A DNA stretch of 38,935 nt from an uncultured Clostridia bacterium. GTDB taxonomy: Bacteria > Bacillota > Clostridia > Oscillospirales > Oscillospiraceae. The stretch covers positions 1-38,935 of the forward strand of contig CAMVAV010000016.1 of assembly GCA_947165595.1 (NCBI GenBank), read 5' to 3'. Below, piece after piece: positions 30,280-37,917 of this stretch (positions are counted from its first letter, which is position 1; every line of letters starts with the position of its first letter). Position numbers and translations under genes: made by a program. Under the pieces are notes generated by a model. That model was not told the origin of the DNA, did not search any database, and was given only the letters and a program-made list of their open reading frames with translations.

Positions 30280-33237
30280 ATGTCCGAGAAAATGTACCCC
30301 ATCCCCTTTGCGTCCCTGATGAACTGGGTCGTCGCCGAGTATGCCGCGAGCGGCGACGTCTTCGGCGTCCACAAGGCGTATCGCGCCGGCGGCAAGACGC
30401 TGCCCATCTTCGGCGAGACGATCGAGACTCCCTTCGGCCCCGCCGCCGGCCCCAACAGCCAGCTCGCGCAGAACATCATCGCCGCCTACTTCGCCGGCGC
30501 GCGCTTCTTCGAGGTCAAGACCGTGCAGAAGATGGACGGCGCGGAGCTCGCCGCCTGCGTGCCCCGTCCCTGCATCCTCGCCATGGACGAGGGCTACAAT
30601 CAGGAGTGGTCCACGGAGCTGACGGTGCCGCAGGCGCAGGACGAGTACATCAAGGCGTGGTGCGCGCTCAAGGTCCTCTCGAAGGTCTACGGACTCGGCG
30701 ACCCGAACGGCTTTGTGTTCAACATGTCCGTGGGCTACGATCTCGCGGGCATCAAGGGCGAGAAGGTCAACACCTACATCGACAACATGACGGACGCGAG
30801 CAAAACGCCGCAGTTCATCGAGTGCAAGCGCGTTTTGAAGGAGCTCTTCCCCGCGGAAGCGGACTACATCGACGGCATTTCCCCGCATGTTTCCCGCTCC
30901 GTCACGGTCTCGACGCTGCACGGCTGCCCGCCGGACGAGATCGAGCGCATCGCGTCGTACCTGATCTCCGAAAAGCATCTGCACACCTTCGTCAAGTGCA
31001 ACCCGACCATCCTCGGCTACAAGACCGCGCGCACCATCCTCGACAGCATGGGCTACGACTACATCGTCTTCGACGAGCACCACTTCAACGAGGACCTGCA
31101 GTGGGAGGACGCCGTGCCGATGTTCGAGCGGCTGCAGGCGCTGGCGGACAAAAACGGCCTCGAATTCGGGCTCAAGCTCTCCAACACCTTCCCCGTCGAT
31201 ACCACGCGGAACGAGCTGCCCGGCCAGGAGATGTACATGTCCGGCCGCAGCCTCTTCCCGCTGACCATTGAGATGTGCAATCGCGTTTCCCGCGCGTTTG
31301 GCGGGAAAATGCGCATTTCGTTCGCCGGCGGCGCGGAGTTCTTCAACTGCGACAAGCTGTTCGGCGCGGGCATCTGGCCGATCACCGTCGCCACGACGAT
31401 CCTCAAGCCCGGCGGGTACAACCGTCTGCGCCAGATGGTCGAAAAGGTGGAGGCGCTGCCGTACAGGGCGTTCGCGGGCACCGATTCCGCCGCGATCTCC
31501 GATCTCGCCGCCGCGGCGCAGCATGACTTCCACCACCTCAAGCCCATCAAGCCCCTGCCCACGCGCAAGAGCAAGGAGCAGGTGCCCTGGCTCGACTGCT
31601 TTATCGCCCCCTGCACGGGCGGCTGCCCCATCGAGCAGGATATCCCCGAGTATCTGGAGCTGTGCCGCAAGGGCCTGTACGGTCCGGCTTTGAGGCTCAT
31701 CACCGAGAAGAACGCCCTGCCCTTCATCACCGGCACGATCTGCGCGCACCGCTGTCAGGCCAAGTGCTCGCGCAACTTCTACGACGAGTCGGTCCACATC
31801 CGCGACACCAAGCTCGTCGCCGCGAAGAACGGCTATGAGGCGCTGATGGCGTCGATCAAAAAGCCCGCGAAGGTCGAGGGCGTCAAGGCCGCGATCGTCG
31901 GCGGCGGTCCGACCGGCATCGCCGCGGCGTACTTTCTCGGTCGGGCGGGCGTCGAGACCACGATCTTCGAGCGCGAGGAAAAGCTCGGCGGCGTGCCGCG
32001 CTACGTGATCCCCGCCTTCCGTATCCCCGACGAGTCGATCGACAAGGATATCGCCCTCATGGAGAAGTACGGCGTCGAGGTCAGGTGCGGCGCGCCCGCT
32101 CCCTCGGTCGAGGAGCTCAAGAAGATGGGCTATACGCACATCCTCATGGCGACCGGCGCATGGCAGGCGGGCAAGCTGGACATCGAGGGCAACGTCGCCG
32201 GCGTGATCCAATGGATGAAGGAGATGAAGACCAAGGTCAAGCCCACGCTCTCCGGCAACGTCGTGGTCGTCGGCGCGGGCAACACCGCGATGGACGCCGC
32301 CCGCGTCGCCAAGCGCGCCGGGGCGCACGCCTCCATCCTCTACCGCCGCACGAAGAAGGAGATGCCCGCGGACGAGCATGAGCTCCGCCTCGCCATCGAC
32401 GAGGGCGTGGAGTTCCTCGAGCTCGCGGCGCCCGTGAAGCAGGCGGACGGCGTGCTCACCTGCGAGAGGATGAAGCTCGGTGCGCCCGACGCCTCCGGCC
32501 GCCGCAGCCCCGAGCCGACCGGCGAGACCTTCACCATCCCCTGCGATCTCGTGATCTCCGCCGTCGGCGAGAAGGTGGACGCCGCTCTCATGGCGGCGAA
32601 CGGCATCGAGATGGAGCGCAAGGGCCCCGCGTTCGAGACCAACATCGCGGGCGTGTACTGCGCGGGCGACGCGCACCGCGGTCCGGCGACCATCGTCGAG
32701 GGCATTGCGGACGCCGCGGCGTTTGCCGAGGCGGTGACGGGCAGAAAGCACGAGTACGACATCCCTGAGGAGGCGTATGTCTGCCATCCCGGCGCGGTCG
32801 CGAAGAAGGGCGTTCTCGCCATGGCGGACGACGTCTGCTGCGAGGGCGAGCGCTGCCTGCAGTGCCGGGTCGTGTGCGAAAACTGCGTCGACTCCTGCCC
32901 GAACCGCGCCAATGTCGTCATCCGTCTCTCCGACGACTCGCACCAGATCCTGCACATTGACAAGATGTGCAACGAGTGCGGCAACTGCACGCAGTTCTGC
33001 CCCTACGCCTCCGAGCCCTGCCACGACAAGTTCACGCTCTTCCAGACCGCGGAGGATATGGAGGACAGCAAAAACGCCGGCGTGCTGTTCCTCGACGGCA
33101 ACAAGATCCGCGTGCGCATGTTCGACGGCGTGAAGGACTATGATCTCTCCGGCGAGACGGACCTGCCCACGATGCTGGAGGAGCTCATCCGCACCGTCCG
33201 CGACAAATATTCGTACCTCTATGGAAGCGCTGAATAA
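30280..33237 (+). CDS. ygfK: YgfK-type iron-sulfur flavoprotein (putative selenate reductase subunit)
   Basis: A 985-residue multidomain redox protein. Residues about 1-330 form a dihydroorotate-dehydrogenase-like barrel (TPFGPAAGPNSQLAQNII, FFEVKTVQ, FNMSVGYDLAGIKG). Residues about 440-500 have glutamate-synthase-type Fe-S cysteines (APCTGGCPIEQDIP, ICAHRCQAKCSRN). An FAD site AAIVGGGPTGIAAAYF (about 537) and a nucleotide site VVVGAGNTAMDAARVAKRA (about 661) follow. Two 4Fe-4S clusters lie near the C-terminus (CLQCRVVCENCVDSCP and CNECGNCTQFCP). The name selenate reductase is historic; recent work ties the gene to urate and purine breakdown. RBS: AAGGAGG before ATG 30280. The final codons GSAE and the stop lie inside a MITE-like inverted repeat, so the original C-terminus may have been altered. 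Confidence 0.93.
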   Translation: MSEKMYPIPFASLMNWVVAEYAASGDVFGVHKAYRAGGKTLPIFGETIETPFGPAAGPNSQLAQNIIAAYFAGARFFEVKTVQKMDGAELAACVPRPCILAMDEGYNQEWSTELTVPQAQDEYIKAWCALKVLSKVYGLGDPNGFVFNMSVGYDLAGIKGEKVNTYIDNMTDASKTPQFIECKRVLKELFPAEADYIDGISPHVSRSVTVSTLHGCPPDEIERIASYLISEKHLHTFVKCNPTILGYKTARTILDSMGYDYIVFDEHHFNEDLQWEDAVPMFERLQALADKNGLEFGLKLSNTFPVDTTRNELPGQEMYMSGRSLFPLTIEMCNRVSRAFGGKMRISFAGGAEFFNCDKLFGAGIWPITVATTILKPGGYNRLRQMVEKVEALPYRAFAGTDSAAISDLAAAAQHDFHHLKPIKPLPTRKSKEQVPWLDCFIAPCTGGCPIEQDIPEYLELCRKGLYGPALRLITEKNALPFITGTICAHRCQAKCSRNFYDESVHIRDTKLVAAKNGYEALMASIKKPAKVEGVKAAIVGGGPTGIAAAYFLGRAGVETTIFEREEKLGGVPRYVIPAFRIPDESIDKDIALMEKYGVEVRCGAPAPSVEELKKMGYTHILMATGAWQAGKLDIEGNVAGVIQWMKEMKTKVKPTLSGNVVVVGAGNTAMDAARVAKRAGAHASILYRRTKKEMPADEHELRLAIDEGVEFLELAAPVKQADGVLTCERMKLGAPDASGRRSPEPTGETFTIPCDLVISAVGEKVDAALMAANGIEMERKGPAFETNIAGVYCAGDAHRGPATIVEGIADAAAFAEAVTGRKHEYDIPEEAYVCHPGAVAKKGVLAMADDVCCEGERCLQCRVVCENCVDSCPNRANVVIRLSDDSHQILHIDKMCNECGNCTQFCPYASEPCHDKFTLFQTAEDMEDSKNAGVLFLDGNKIRVRMFDGVKDYDLSGETDLPTMLEELIRTVRDKYSYLYGSAE

Positions 33238-33382
33238 ATCCCCGCGCACGTCTTGACGGCATCTTTTCCGTCTTGACTGCGCCAAAAATCCTTGAAATAC
33301 GTTAGTATTCCTGCGGCTTTTTGGCTTGCAAGACGAAAAATCTGCTCGCCAATCCGCACACGTTGATTTAATCAGCGCTTCC
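33223..33382. mobile_element. MITE-like element (160 bp) with 18-bp terminal inverted repeats and CTAT duplication
   Basis: GGAAGCGCTGAATAAATC (33223-33240) is matched in inverted form by GATTTAATCAGCGCTTCC (33365-33382), with one mismatch in 18. The element is flanked on both sides by CTAT (33219-33222 and 33383-33386), consistent with a 4-bp target duplication. It carries no gene. Its inside contains GCCAAAAA and TTTTTGGC, which can pair around the centre. The left repeat encodes the last four residues and the stop of ygfK. I recall similar repeat ends in related gut Clostridia, but this needs a database search. Confidence 0.72.
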
Positions 33383-33409
33383 CTATCAATGATCCTCTGA
33401 ACCTCATCG

Positions 33410-33443
33410 CAAGTCGGGGGCGCCGGCCGGCGCCCCCGACTTG
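33410..33443 (+). terminator. 34-bp perfect palindrome, probable ygfK operon terminator
   Basis: CAAGTCGGGGGCGCCGG (33410-33426) is followed immediately by its exact reverse complement (33427-33443). As RNA it would form a stem of about 15 bp with a tiny loop. Only TTGTTCGATTT follows, so the T run is weak. It lies after the MITE and before the next promoter, which fits a terminator. A protein-binding site is the alternative. Confidence 0.55.
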
Positions 33444-33485
33444 TTCGATTTCGGTCTCCTTTCCCCCAATCGCCGCGAAAAACGG

Positions 33486-33514
33486 TTGACAGCCGGGCGG
33501 CGCTCCGCTATAAT
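33486..33514 (+). promoter_or_regulatory. Consensus sigma-A promoter of the small EamA gene
   Basis: TTGACA (33486-33491), 17 bp and TATAAT (33509-33514) form a full consensus promoter. The start point is near 33521, giving a leader of about 80 nt. Such a strong promoter before a small transporter gene suggests that control acts later, in the leader. Confidence 0.88.
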
Positions 33515-33544
33515 GAAAGCGCGAAAAGCCGGATCTCCGGTACT

Positions 33545-33578
33545 GCCGCCACCCGATCTGCGGGATGGCGGCTTTTTG
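33545..33578 (+). terminator. Terminator-like hairpin in the leader of the small EamA gene (possible riboswitch platform)
   Basis: GCCGCCA (33545-33551) pairs with TGGCGGC (33566-33572), and CCCG (33552-33555) with CGGG (33561-33564), leaving one bulged base. TTTTT (33573-33577) follows. Upstream, AAAAGCCG (33524-33531) is exactly complementary to CGGCTTTT (33569-33576), so an alternative fold that breaks the terminator is possible. A small hairpin CCGG-ATCT-CCGG (33529-33540) precedes it and shares the ATCT loop sequence. No known riboswitch class was recognised. Confidence 0.65.
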
Positions 33579-33600
33579 AGTAATTGGGGGAGGGATTCTT

Positions 33601-34026
33601 ATGTGGAACATGCTCTGGCCGCTGCTGCTGATCGTCGGCTCCAACAGCTTCTATCACATCTGCGCGAAATCCGTGCCGGAAAAGGCGAACGCCTTCGGCG
33701 CGCTGACCGTGACCTATCTCGTCGGCGCGGCGATCGCCGCCTCCGTCTTTCTCACGAGCGTCAAGCCCGCGAACGCGCTGACGGAGCTTGGCAGGCTCAA
33801 CTGGGCGTCGTTCGCGCTGGGGCTCGCAATCGTGGGACTCGAAGCGGGCAACATCTTTTTGTACCGCGCGGGCTGGAAGGTCAGCGCCGGGTCGCTCTCG
33901 TGCAACATCTGCCTCGCCGTCGTGCTGCTGTTCATCGGGTACTTCCTCTTTCACGAGCAGATCTCCGCGCGCCAACTCATCGGCGTGGCGGTCTGCGCCG
34001 CCGGGCTGTACCTGATCACGGCGTGA
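33601..34026 (+). CDS. Small EamA-type (half-size DMT) membrane transporter
   Basis: A 141-residue integral membrane protein with four predicted helices, equal to a single EamA domain; full-size EamA transporters have two. The segments are about WPLLLIVGSNSFYHI, LTVTYLVGAAIAASVFL, WASFALGLAIVGLEAGNIFLY and CLAVVLLFIGYFLF, with a final helix LIGVAVCAAGLYLITA. It would need to pair with itself or another half. The substrate is unknown; half-size DMT proteins include exporters of small amines and drugs. The ATG at 33601 follows GGGGGAGGG. It is a single gene under a consensus promoter with a structured leader. Confidence 0.85.
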   Translation: MWNMLWPLLLIVGSNSFYHICAKSVPEKANAFGALTVTYLVGAAIAASVFLTSVKPANALTELGRLNWASFALGLAIVGLEAGNIFLYRAGWKVSAGSLSCNICLAVVLLFIGYFLFHEQISARQLIGVAVCAAGLYLITA

Positions 34027-34037
34027 CCGGATTAATG

Positions 34038-34070
34038 AAAAAACCGGGCGGGAGTTGCCTCCCGCCCGGT
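34038..34070 (-). terminator. Terminator of rplS (shared with the converging EamA gene)
   Basis: A perfect 12-bp stem ACCGGGCGGGAG/CTCCCGCCCGGT (34043-34054 with 34059-34070) has the loop TTGC. On the minus strand six T (34043-34038) follow; on the plus strand a C/T-rich tract follows. It lies between convergent genes and probably serves both. Confidence 0.88.
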
Positions 34071-34093
34071 CCTTCTCTCTTCCCGAGCCTCTG

Positions 34094-34435
34094 TTACAGC
34101 TTCTCGCGGATCTTGGCAGCCTTGCCGACACGGCCGCGCAGGTAGTACAGCTTGGCGCGGCGGACAAAGCCCTTGCGCACGGTCTCGATCTTCTCGATCG
34201 AGGGGCTGTGGATGGGGAACACCTTCTCCACGCCGACGCCATAGGCGAGGCGGCGCACGGTGATGGTCTCCTCGATGCCGCCGTGCTTCTTGGCAATGAC
34301 GATGCCCTCGAAGACCTGGATACGCTCGCGGGAGCCTTCCTTGATGCGCACGTGCACGCGGACGGTATCGCCGACGTTGGCAACGGGCACGGTCTCCTTC
34401 ATCTGCTGCTTTTCGAGTTCCTTGATGAGATCCAT
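34094..34435 (-). CDS. rplS: Ribosomal protein L19
   Basis: A 113-residue large-subunit protein located at the 30S-50S interface. [21 protein letters not shown] (one residue over the quoted core is omitted), [13 protein letters not shown] and the C-terminal [17 protein letters not shown] are typical of L19. AGGAGG lies 9 bp before the ATG. In most bacteria rplS ends the rpsP-rimM-trmD operon; here it stands alone with its own promoter and terminator. Confidence 0.97.
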   Translation of the reverse strand: MDLIKELEKQQMKETVPVANVGDTVRVHVRIKEGSRERIQVFEGIVIAKKHGGIEETITVRRLAYGVGVEKVFPIHSPSIEKIETVRKGFVRRAKLYYLRGRVGKAAKIREKL

Positions 34436-34530
34436 GGGGTTTTCCTCCTAATTATATAGGCGTTCATGGTCGTTTCTTTCGTGCGCCTTTTGCGCACACG
34501 GCAGAGGACCGCCCTTTTTCAAGCTATGGT

Positions 34531-34559
34531 AGAATATCACAGTGTTTTGAAAAAAGCAA
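34531..34559 (-). promoter_or_regulatory. Probable promoter of rplS
   Basis: On the minus strand TTGCTT (34559-34554) and TATTCT (34536-34531) have 17-bp spacing. The start point would be near 34524, giving a leader of about 90 nt. Confidence 0.65.
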
Positions 34560-34563
34560 GCCT

Positions 34564-34597
34564 TTTTTATTTCTGATTCGCACTTTTTATTTCTGAT
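34564..34597. repeat. Short tandem repeat TTTTTATTTCTGAT (two copies, 20-bp period)
   Basis: TTTTTATTTCTGAT occurs at 34564-34577 and again at 34584-34597, followed each time by a CGC- or GCG-containing spacer. It lies between the HIT gene and the rplS promoter. It may be a small duplication and no function is evident. Confidence 0.6.
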
Positions 34598-34628
34598 GCG
34601 GGGCGCTCATTGCCCGGCCGGCAAGGCC

Positions 34629-34967
34629 TCAGCCCGGGGGCCAGGTCATGTCGCGTCCGGCGAGGACGTGGAAGTGCAGATGATGCACGCTCTGCCCCGC
34701 CTGCTCGCCGATGTTCGACACGACACGGTAGCTCTCGAGCCCCTGCTCCTTGGTCACCTTTGCGATGACCTCGAAGATGTGCGCGACCACCGCGCTGTTC
34801 CCGGCGTCCACCTCCGCGACGGAGCCGATGTGCTCCTTGGGAATGACGAGGAAGTGGGTCGGTGCCTGCGGGGCGATGTCGTTGAACGCGTAGCAGACCT
34901 CGTCCTCGTAGACCTTGCTGCTGGGGATCTCCCCGGCGACGATCTTGCAGAATAAGCAATCTGACAT
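34629..34967 (-). CDS. HIT family nucleotide-binding protein
   Basis: A 112-residue histidine-triad protein (HinT-like nucleoside phosphoramidase). N-terminal DCLFCKIVAGEIPSSKVYED with a CxxC-type Cys pair and THFLVIPKEHIGSV are typical. The catalytic triad motif is HHLHFHVLAG. HinT proteins hydrolyse AMP-amine adducts, including those released by aminoacyl-tRNA synthetases, and the alaS gene lies 54 bp upstream on the same strand. AAGGAGA precedes the ATG at 34967. Confidence 0.95.
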   Translation of the reverse strand: MSDCLFCKIVAGEIPSSKVYEDEVCYAFNDIAPQAPTHFLVIPKEHIGSVAEVDAGNSAVVAHIFEVIAKVTKEQGLESYRVVSNIGEQAGQSVHHLHFHVLAGRDMTWPPG

Positions 34968-34989
34968 TTGAAGTCTCCTTTCTTTGGAT

Positions 34990-35008
34990 ACTCCCCTGCT
35001 AAGGGAGT
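34990..35008. other. Hairpin between alaS and the HIT gene
   Basis: ACTCCC (34990-34995) and GGGAGT (35003-35008) form a 6-bp stem with a 7-nt loop. On the coding (minus) strand no T run follows and the HIT ribosome binding site is close, so it may affect HIT translation or mRNA stability rather than end transcription. Confidence 0.35.
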
Positions 35009-35021
35009 CCGGTTTTTCGGT

Positions 35022-37703
35022 TTATCCGACGATGCCCTCCACAAACGGCTTCACCGCGGCGAGCGCGTCCGCGACCTTCGCGGTATCGCTGCCGCCGCCC
35101 ATGGCGCTGTCCGGCTTGCCGCCGCCCCTGCCGCCGACGATGGGCGCGATGGACTTGATGATGTCGCCCGCACGGACGCCCTTCGCCACCGCGTCCTTGC
35201 CGCAGACGGCGAGAAGCGTCACCTTCTCGCCCGCGAGCGCGATGACCGCGACGACGGCGGCATCCTTGTCGCGCAGCACGTCGCCCATCTGGCGCAGGCT
35301 GTTCGGGTCGCCGGAGGCGACCGTCGTGGTCACGACGTGCAGCCCGCCGACGTCCGCGGCGTTCTTCAGCAGATCGCCCGCGCTGCCCGCGCTCTCCTTC
35401 GCCTTATACTGCTCGATGAGGCGCTTGGCCTCCTTGAGCTCCTCCGTCAGTTGCTCCGCGCGGCGCTCGATCTCCGCGGGATTGGCGTGCAGCGCATCGG
35501 CTGTCTTCTGCACGGTCTCTTCCGCCTTGTCCAGCAGCTCCAGCACCGCGGGGCCGGTCACCGCCTCGACGCGGCGAACGCCCGAGGCGACCGACGCCTC
35601 GCTCACAATGCGGAACAGTCCGATCTCGCCCGTGGCGGAAACGTGCGTGCCGCCGCAAAGCTCCTTGGACAAGGACAGCTTATCGTCGTCCTCGCCCATG
35701 TTGACGACACGGACGGTATCGCCGTATTTTTCGCCGAACAGCGCCGTCGCGCCGCGTTTTTTCGCCTCCTCGATCGGCAGCACCTCCGTGGTGACCGGAG
35801 CGTTCGTCAAAACATCCCCGTTGACCAGCTCCTCGACCTTGCGGCGCTGCTCGGGCGTGACCGCCTCGAAATGCGTGAAGTCGAAGCGCAGGCGGTCCGG
35901 CTCGACCAGCGAGCCCGCCTGATGGACGTGGTCGCCGAGAACGGCCTTCAGCGCCGATTGCAGCAGATGCGTTGCGCTGTGCGCGCGGCGGATGCGGCAG
36001 CGGCGCATGGGGTCGATCACGGCACGCACCGTGTCGCCCACGGCAAGCGTACCGTTTTTCAGCGTGCCGGTGTGAAGATACTTTCCTCCCTTGTTCTTCT
36101 GCACGTCGCGCACCTCGAACGACATACCGCTGGGCGCCTCGATGACGCCGCGGTCGGCGACCTGACCGCCCATCTCGGCGTAGAACGGGGTCCTGTCCAG
36201 CACGACGATGGCCTCCGCGCCCGCCGCAATCTCGTCGCGCGTCTCGCCGTCGGCGACGATGGCGAGCACCTTCGCCTCGCACACGTCCTTGTCGTAGCCC
36301 ACAAACTCAGTCGCGGGGATCTCCTTGCCGAGATCGACGCCCGCCCAGCCGAGGTCGCCGAGCGCCTTGCGCGCTTCTCTCGCGCGCTCCTTCTGCTCCT
36401 GCATGAGCTGCTTGAACGCGTCCTCGTCCACGGAAAGCCCCTCGTCCTTCGCCATCTCGATCGTCAGGTCGATGGGGAAGCCGAAGGTGTCGTACAGCTT
36501 GAACGCGTCCGCGCCGGAGAACGTCGTCTCCCCCTTTGCCTTGTGCTCGGCGAGCATGTCGGAGAATATCCTCATGCCGCCGTCGATGGTCTTGGCGAAG
36601 TTCTCCTCCTCGGTGCGCACGACCCTGGTGATATACGCCTGCTTTTCGCGGATATCATGATACTCGCCCTCGTTGACGGCGACGACGGTGTCCACGATCT
36701 CATACAGGAACGGCTCGTTGACGCCCAGCAGCTTTCCGTGGCGCGCGGCCCTTCTCAGCAGGCGGCGCAGAACGTAGCCGCGCCCCTCGTTCGAGGGCAG
36801 CACGCCGTCGCAGATCATGAAGCTCGCGGAGCGGATGTGGTCGGTGATGATGCGCAGGCTCACGTCGCGCTCGTAGCTCTCGCCGTAGTGCGCGCCGGTG
36901 ATCTCGCTGACCTTGTTCGTGATGTGCATGACCGTGTCCACGTCGAACAGCGAGTTGACGTTCTGGCTCACGACCGCGAGGCGCTCCAGGCCCATGCCGG
37001 TGTCGATGTTCTTCTGCTTCAGCTCGGTATAGTTGTTGTGGCCGTCGTTGTCGAACTGCGAGAACACGACGTTCCAGACCTCCATGTAGCGGTCGCAGTC
37101 GCAGCCGACGGTGCAGTCCGGCCTGCCGCAGCCGTACTCGGGCCCGCGGTCATAATAGATCTCGGAGCAGGGACCGCAGGGGCCGGAGCCGTGCTCCCAG
37201 AAGTTGTCCTCCTTGCCGAACTTGAAGATGCGCTCCTTCGGGATGCCGATGTCCTTGTTCCAGATATCAAACGCCTCGTCGTCGGCGGGCGTGGTCTCGT
37301 TGCCCTCGAACACAGAGGGATAGAGGCGGTCGGGCTCCAGCCCCGCCCATTCGGGGGAGGTCAGGAACTCCCACGCCCAGGCGATGGCGTCCTTCTTGAA
37401 ATAGTCTCCGAAGGAGAAGTTGCCCAGCATCTCGAAATAGGTGCCGTGGCGCGCGGTCTTGCCCACGTTGTCGATGTCGCCCGTGCGGATGCACTTCTGG
37501 CAGGTGCAGACGCGGCGGCGCGGCGGCTCCTCCTCGCCCTTGAACCAGGGCTTCATCGGCGTCATGCCCGCGTTGATGAGCAGGATGGACTTGTCGCCGC
37601 GCGGCACGAGCGAGAAGCTCGGCAGGCGCAGATGCCCCTTGCTCTCGAAGAAGGTCAGAAACTTTTCACGCAGCTCGTTGAGGCTGTAGCTGGGATGTGC
37701 CAT
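35022..37703 (-). CDS. alaS: Alanyl-tRNA synthetase
   Basis: An 893-residue class II synthetase that charges tRNA-Ala and edits mischarged Ser and Gly. The aminoacylation domain begins MAHPSYSLNELREKFLTFFE and includes HGTYFEMLGNFSFGDYFKKD and the DTGMGLERLA motif. The editing site is read as HSATHLLQSAL and KELCGGTHVSATG. The C-Ala domain ends with IVGGRGGGKPDSAMGGG. The ATG at 37703 follows AAAGGAG at good spacing; upstream in-frame codons are not supported. The promoter is near-consensus. The leader shows no T-box, since the TGGNACCGCG sequence is missing. Confidence 0.97.
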   Translation of the reverse strand: MAHPSYSLNELREKFLTFFESKGHLRLPSFSLVPRGDKSILLINAGMTPMKPWFKGEEEPPRRRVCTCQKCIRTGDIDNVGKTARHGTYFEMLGNFSFGDYFKKDAIAWAWEFLTSPEWAGLEPDRLYPSVFEGNETTPADDEAFDIWNKDIGIPKERIFKFGKEDNFWEHGSGPCGPCSEIYYDRGPEYGCGRPDCTVGCDCDRYMEVWNVVFSQFDNDGHNNYTELKQKNIDTGMGLERLAVVSQNVNSLFDVDTVMHITNKVSEITGAHYGESYERDVSLRIITDHIRSASFMICDGVLPSNEGRGYVLRRLLRRAARHGKLLGVNEPFLYEIVDTVVAVNEGEYHDIREKQAYITRVVRTEEENFAKTIDGGMRIFSDMLAEHKAKGETTFSGADAFKLYDTFGFPIDLTIEMAKDEGLSVDEDAFKQLMQEQKERAREARKALGDLGWAGVDLGKEIPATEFVGYDKDVCEAKVLAIVADGETRDEIAAGAEAIVVLDRTPFYAEMGGQVADRGVIEAPSGMSFEVRDVQKNKGGKYLHTGTLKNGTLAVGDTVRAVIDPMRRCRIRRAHSATHLLQSALKAVLGDHVHQAGSLVEPDRLRFDFTHFEAVTPEQRRKVEELVNGDVLTNAPVTTEVLPIEEAKKRGATALFGEKYGDTVRVVNMGEDDDKLSLSKELCGGTHVSATGEIGLFRIVSEASVASGVRRVEAVTGPAVLELLDKAEETVQKTADALHANPAEIERRAEQLTEELKEAKRLIEQYKAKESAGSAGDLLKNAADVGGLHVVTTTVASGDPNSLRQMGDVLRDKDAAVVAVIALAGEKVTLLAVCGKDAVAKGVRAGDIIKSIAPIVGGRGGGKPDSAMGGGSDTAKVADALAAVKPFVEGIVG

Positions 37704-37825
37704 GTGCGATTTCTCCTTTATGTGAAAGAATTTCGGTTGTGGAAAGGATTCGTTTCGCCGGGTCCCGCGCTTCGCTCCGCGGACGGCGGGCAAAGCGGCG
37801 GTCAACCGCGATCCATAGATATAAT

Positions 37826-37854
37826 ATTTTATCTTCCCCGCCCCGCCTTGTCAA
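37826..37854 (-). promoter_or_regulatory. Sigma-A promoter of alaS
   Basis: On the minus strand TTGACA (37854-37849) and TAAAAT (37831-37826) are spaced by 17 bp. The start point is near 37819, about 115 bp before the alaS start codon. The leader is GC-rich with weak hairpins only. Confidence 0.82.
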
Positions 37855-37871
37855 TCCAAAAGCGGAAACGG

Positions 37872-37898
37872 TTGCAAAAAAAGCCGCGCTGGTATAGA
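37872..37898 (+). promoter_or_regulatory. Possible promoter of the terminal EamA gene
   Basis: TTGCAA (37872-37877) and TATAGA (37893-37898) are present but only 15 bp apart, shorter than optimal. The start codon follows 20 bp after the -10, so the leader would be very short. Confidence 0.4.
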
Positions 37899-37917
37899 GT
37901 AGCATGGGAGGGATCAA

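Noticed and set aside
30181-33285. Open frame of 1034 codons on the minus strand opposite ygfK
   Set aside because: Antisense of a clear multi-domain Fe-S flavoprotein. No motif and no ribosome binding site.
37704-37825. T-box leader for alaS
   Set aside because: Clostridial alaS genes often have one, but I found no TGGNACCGCG block, no specifier loop pattern and no terminator with a T run in this leader.
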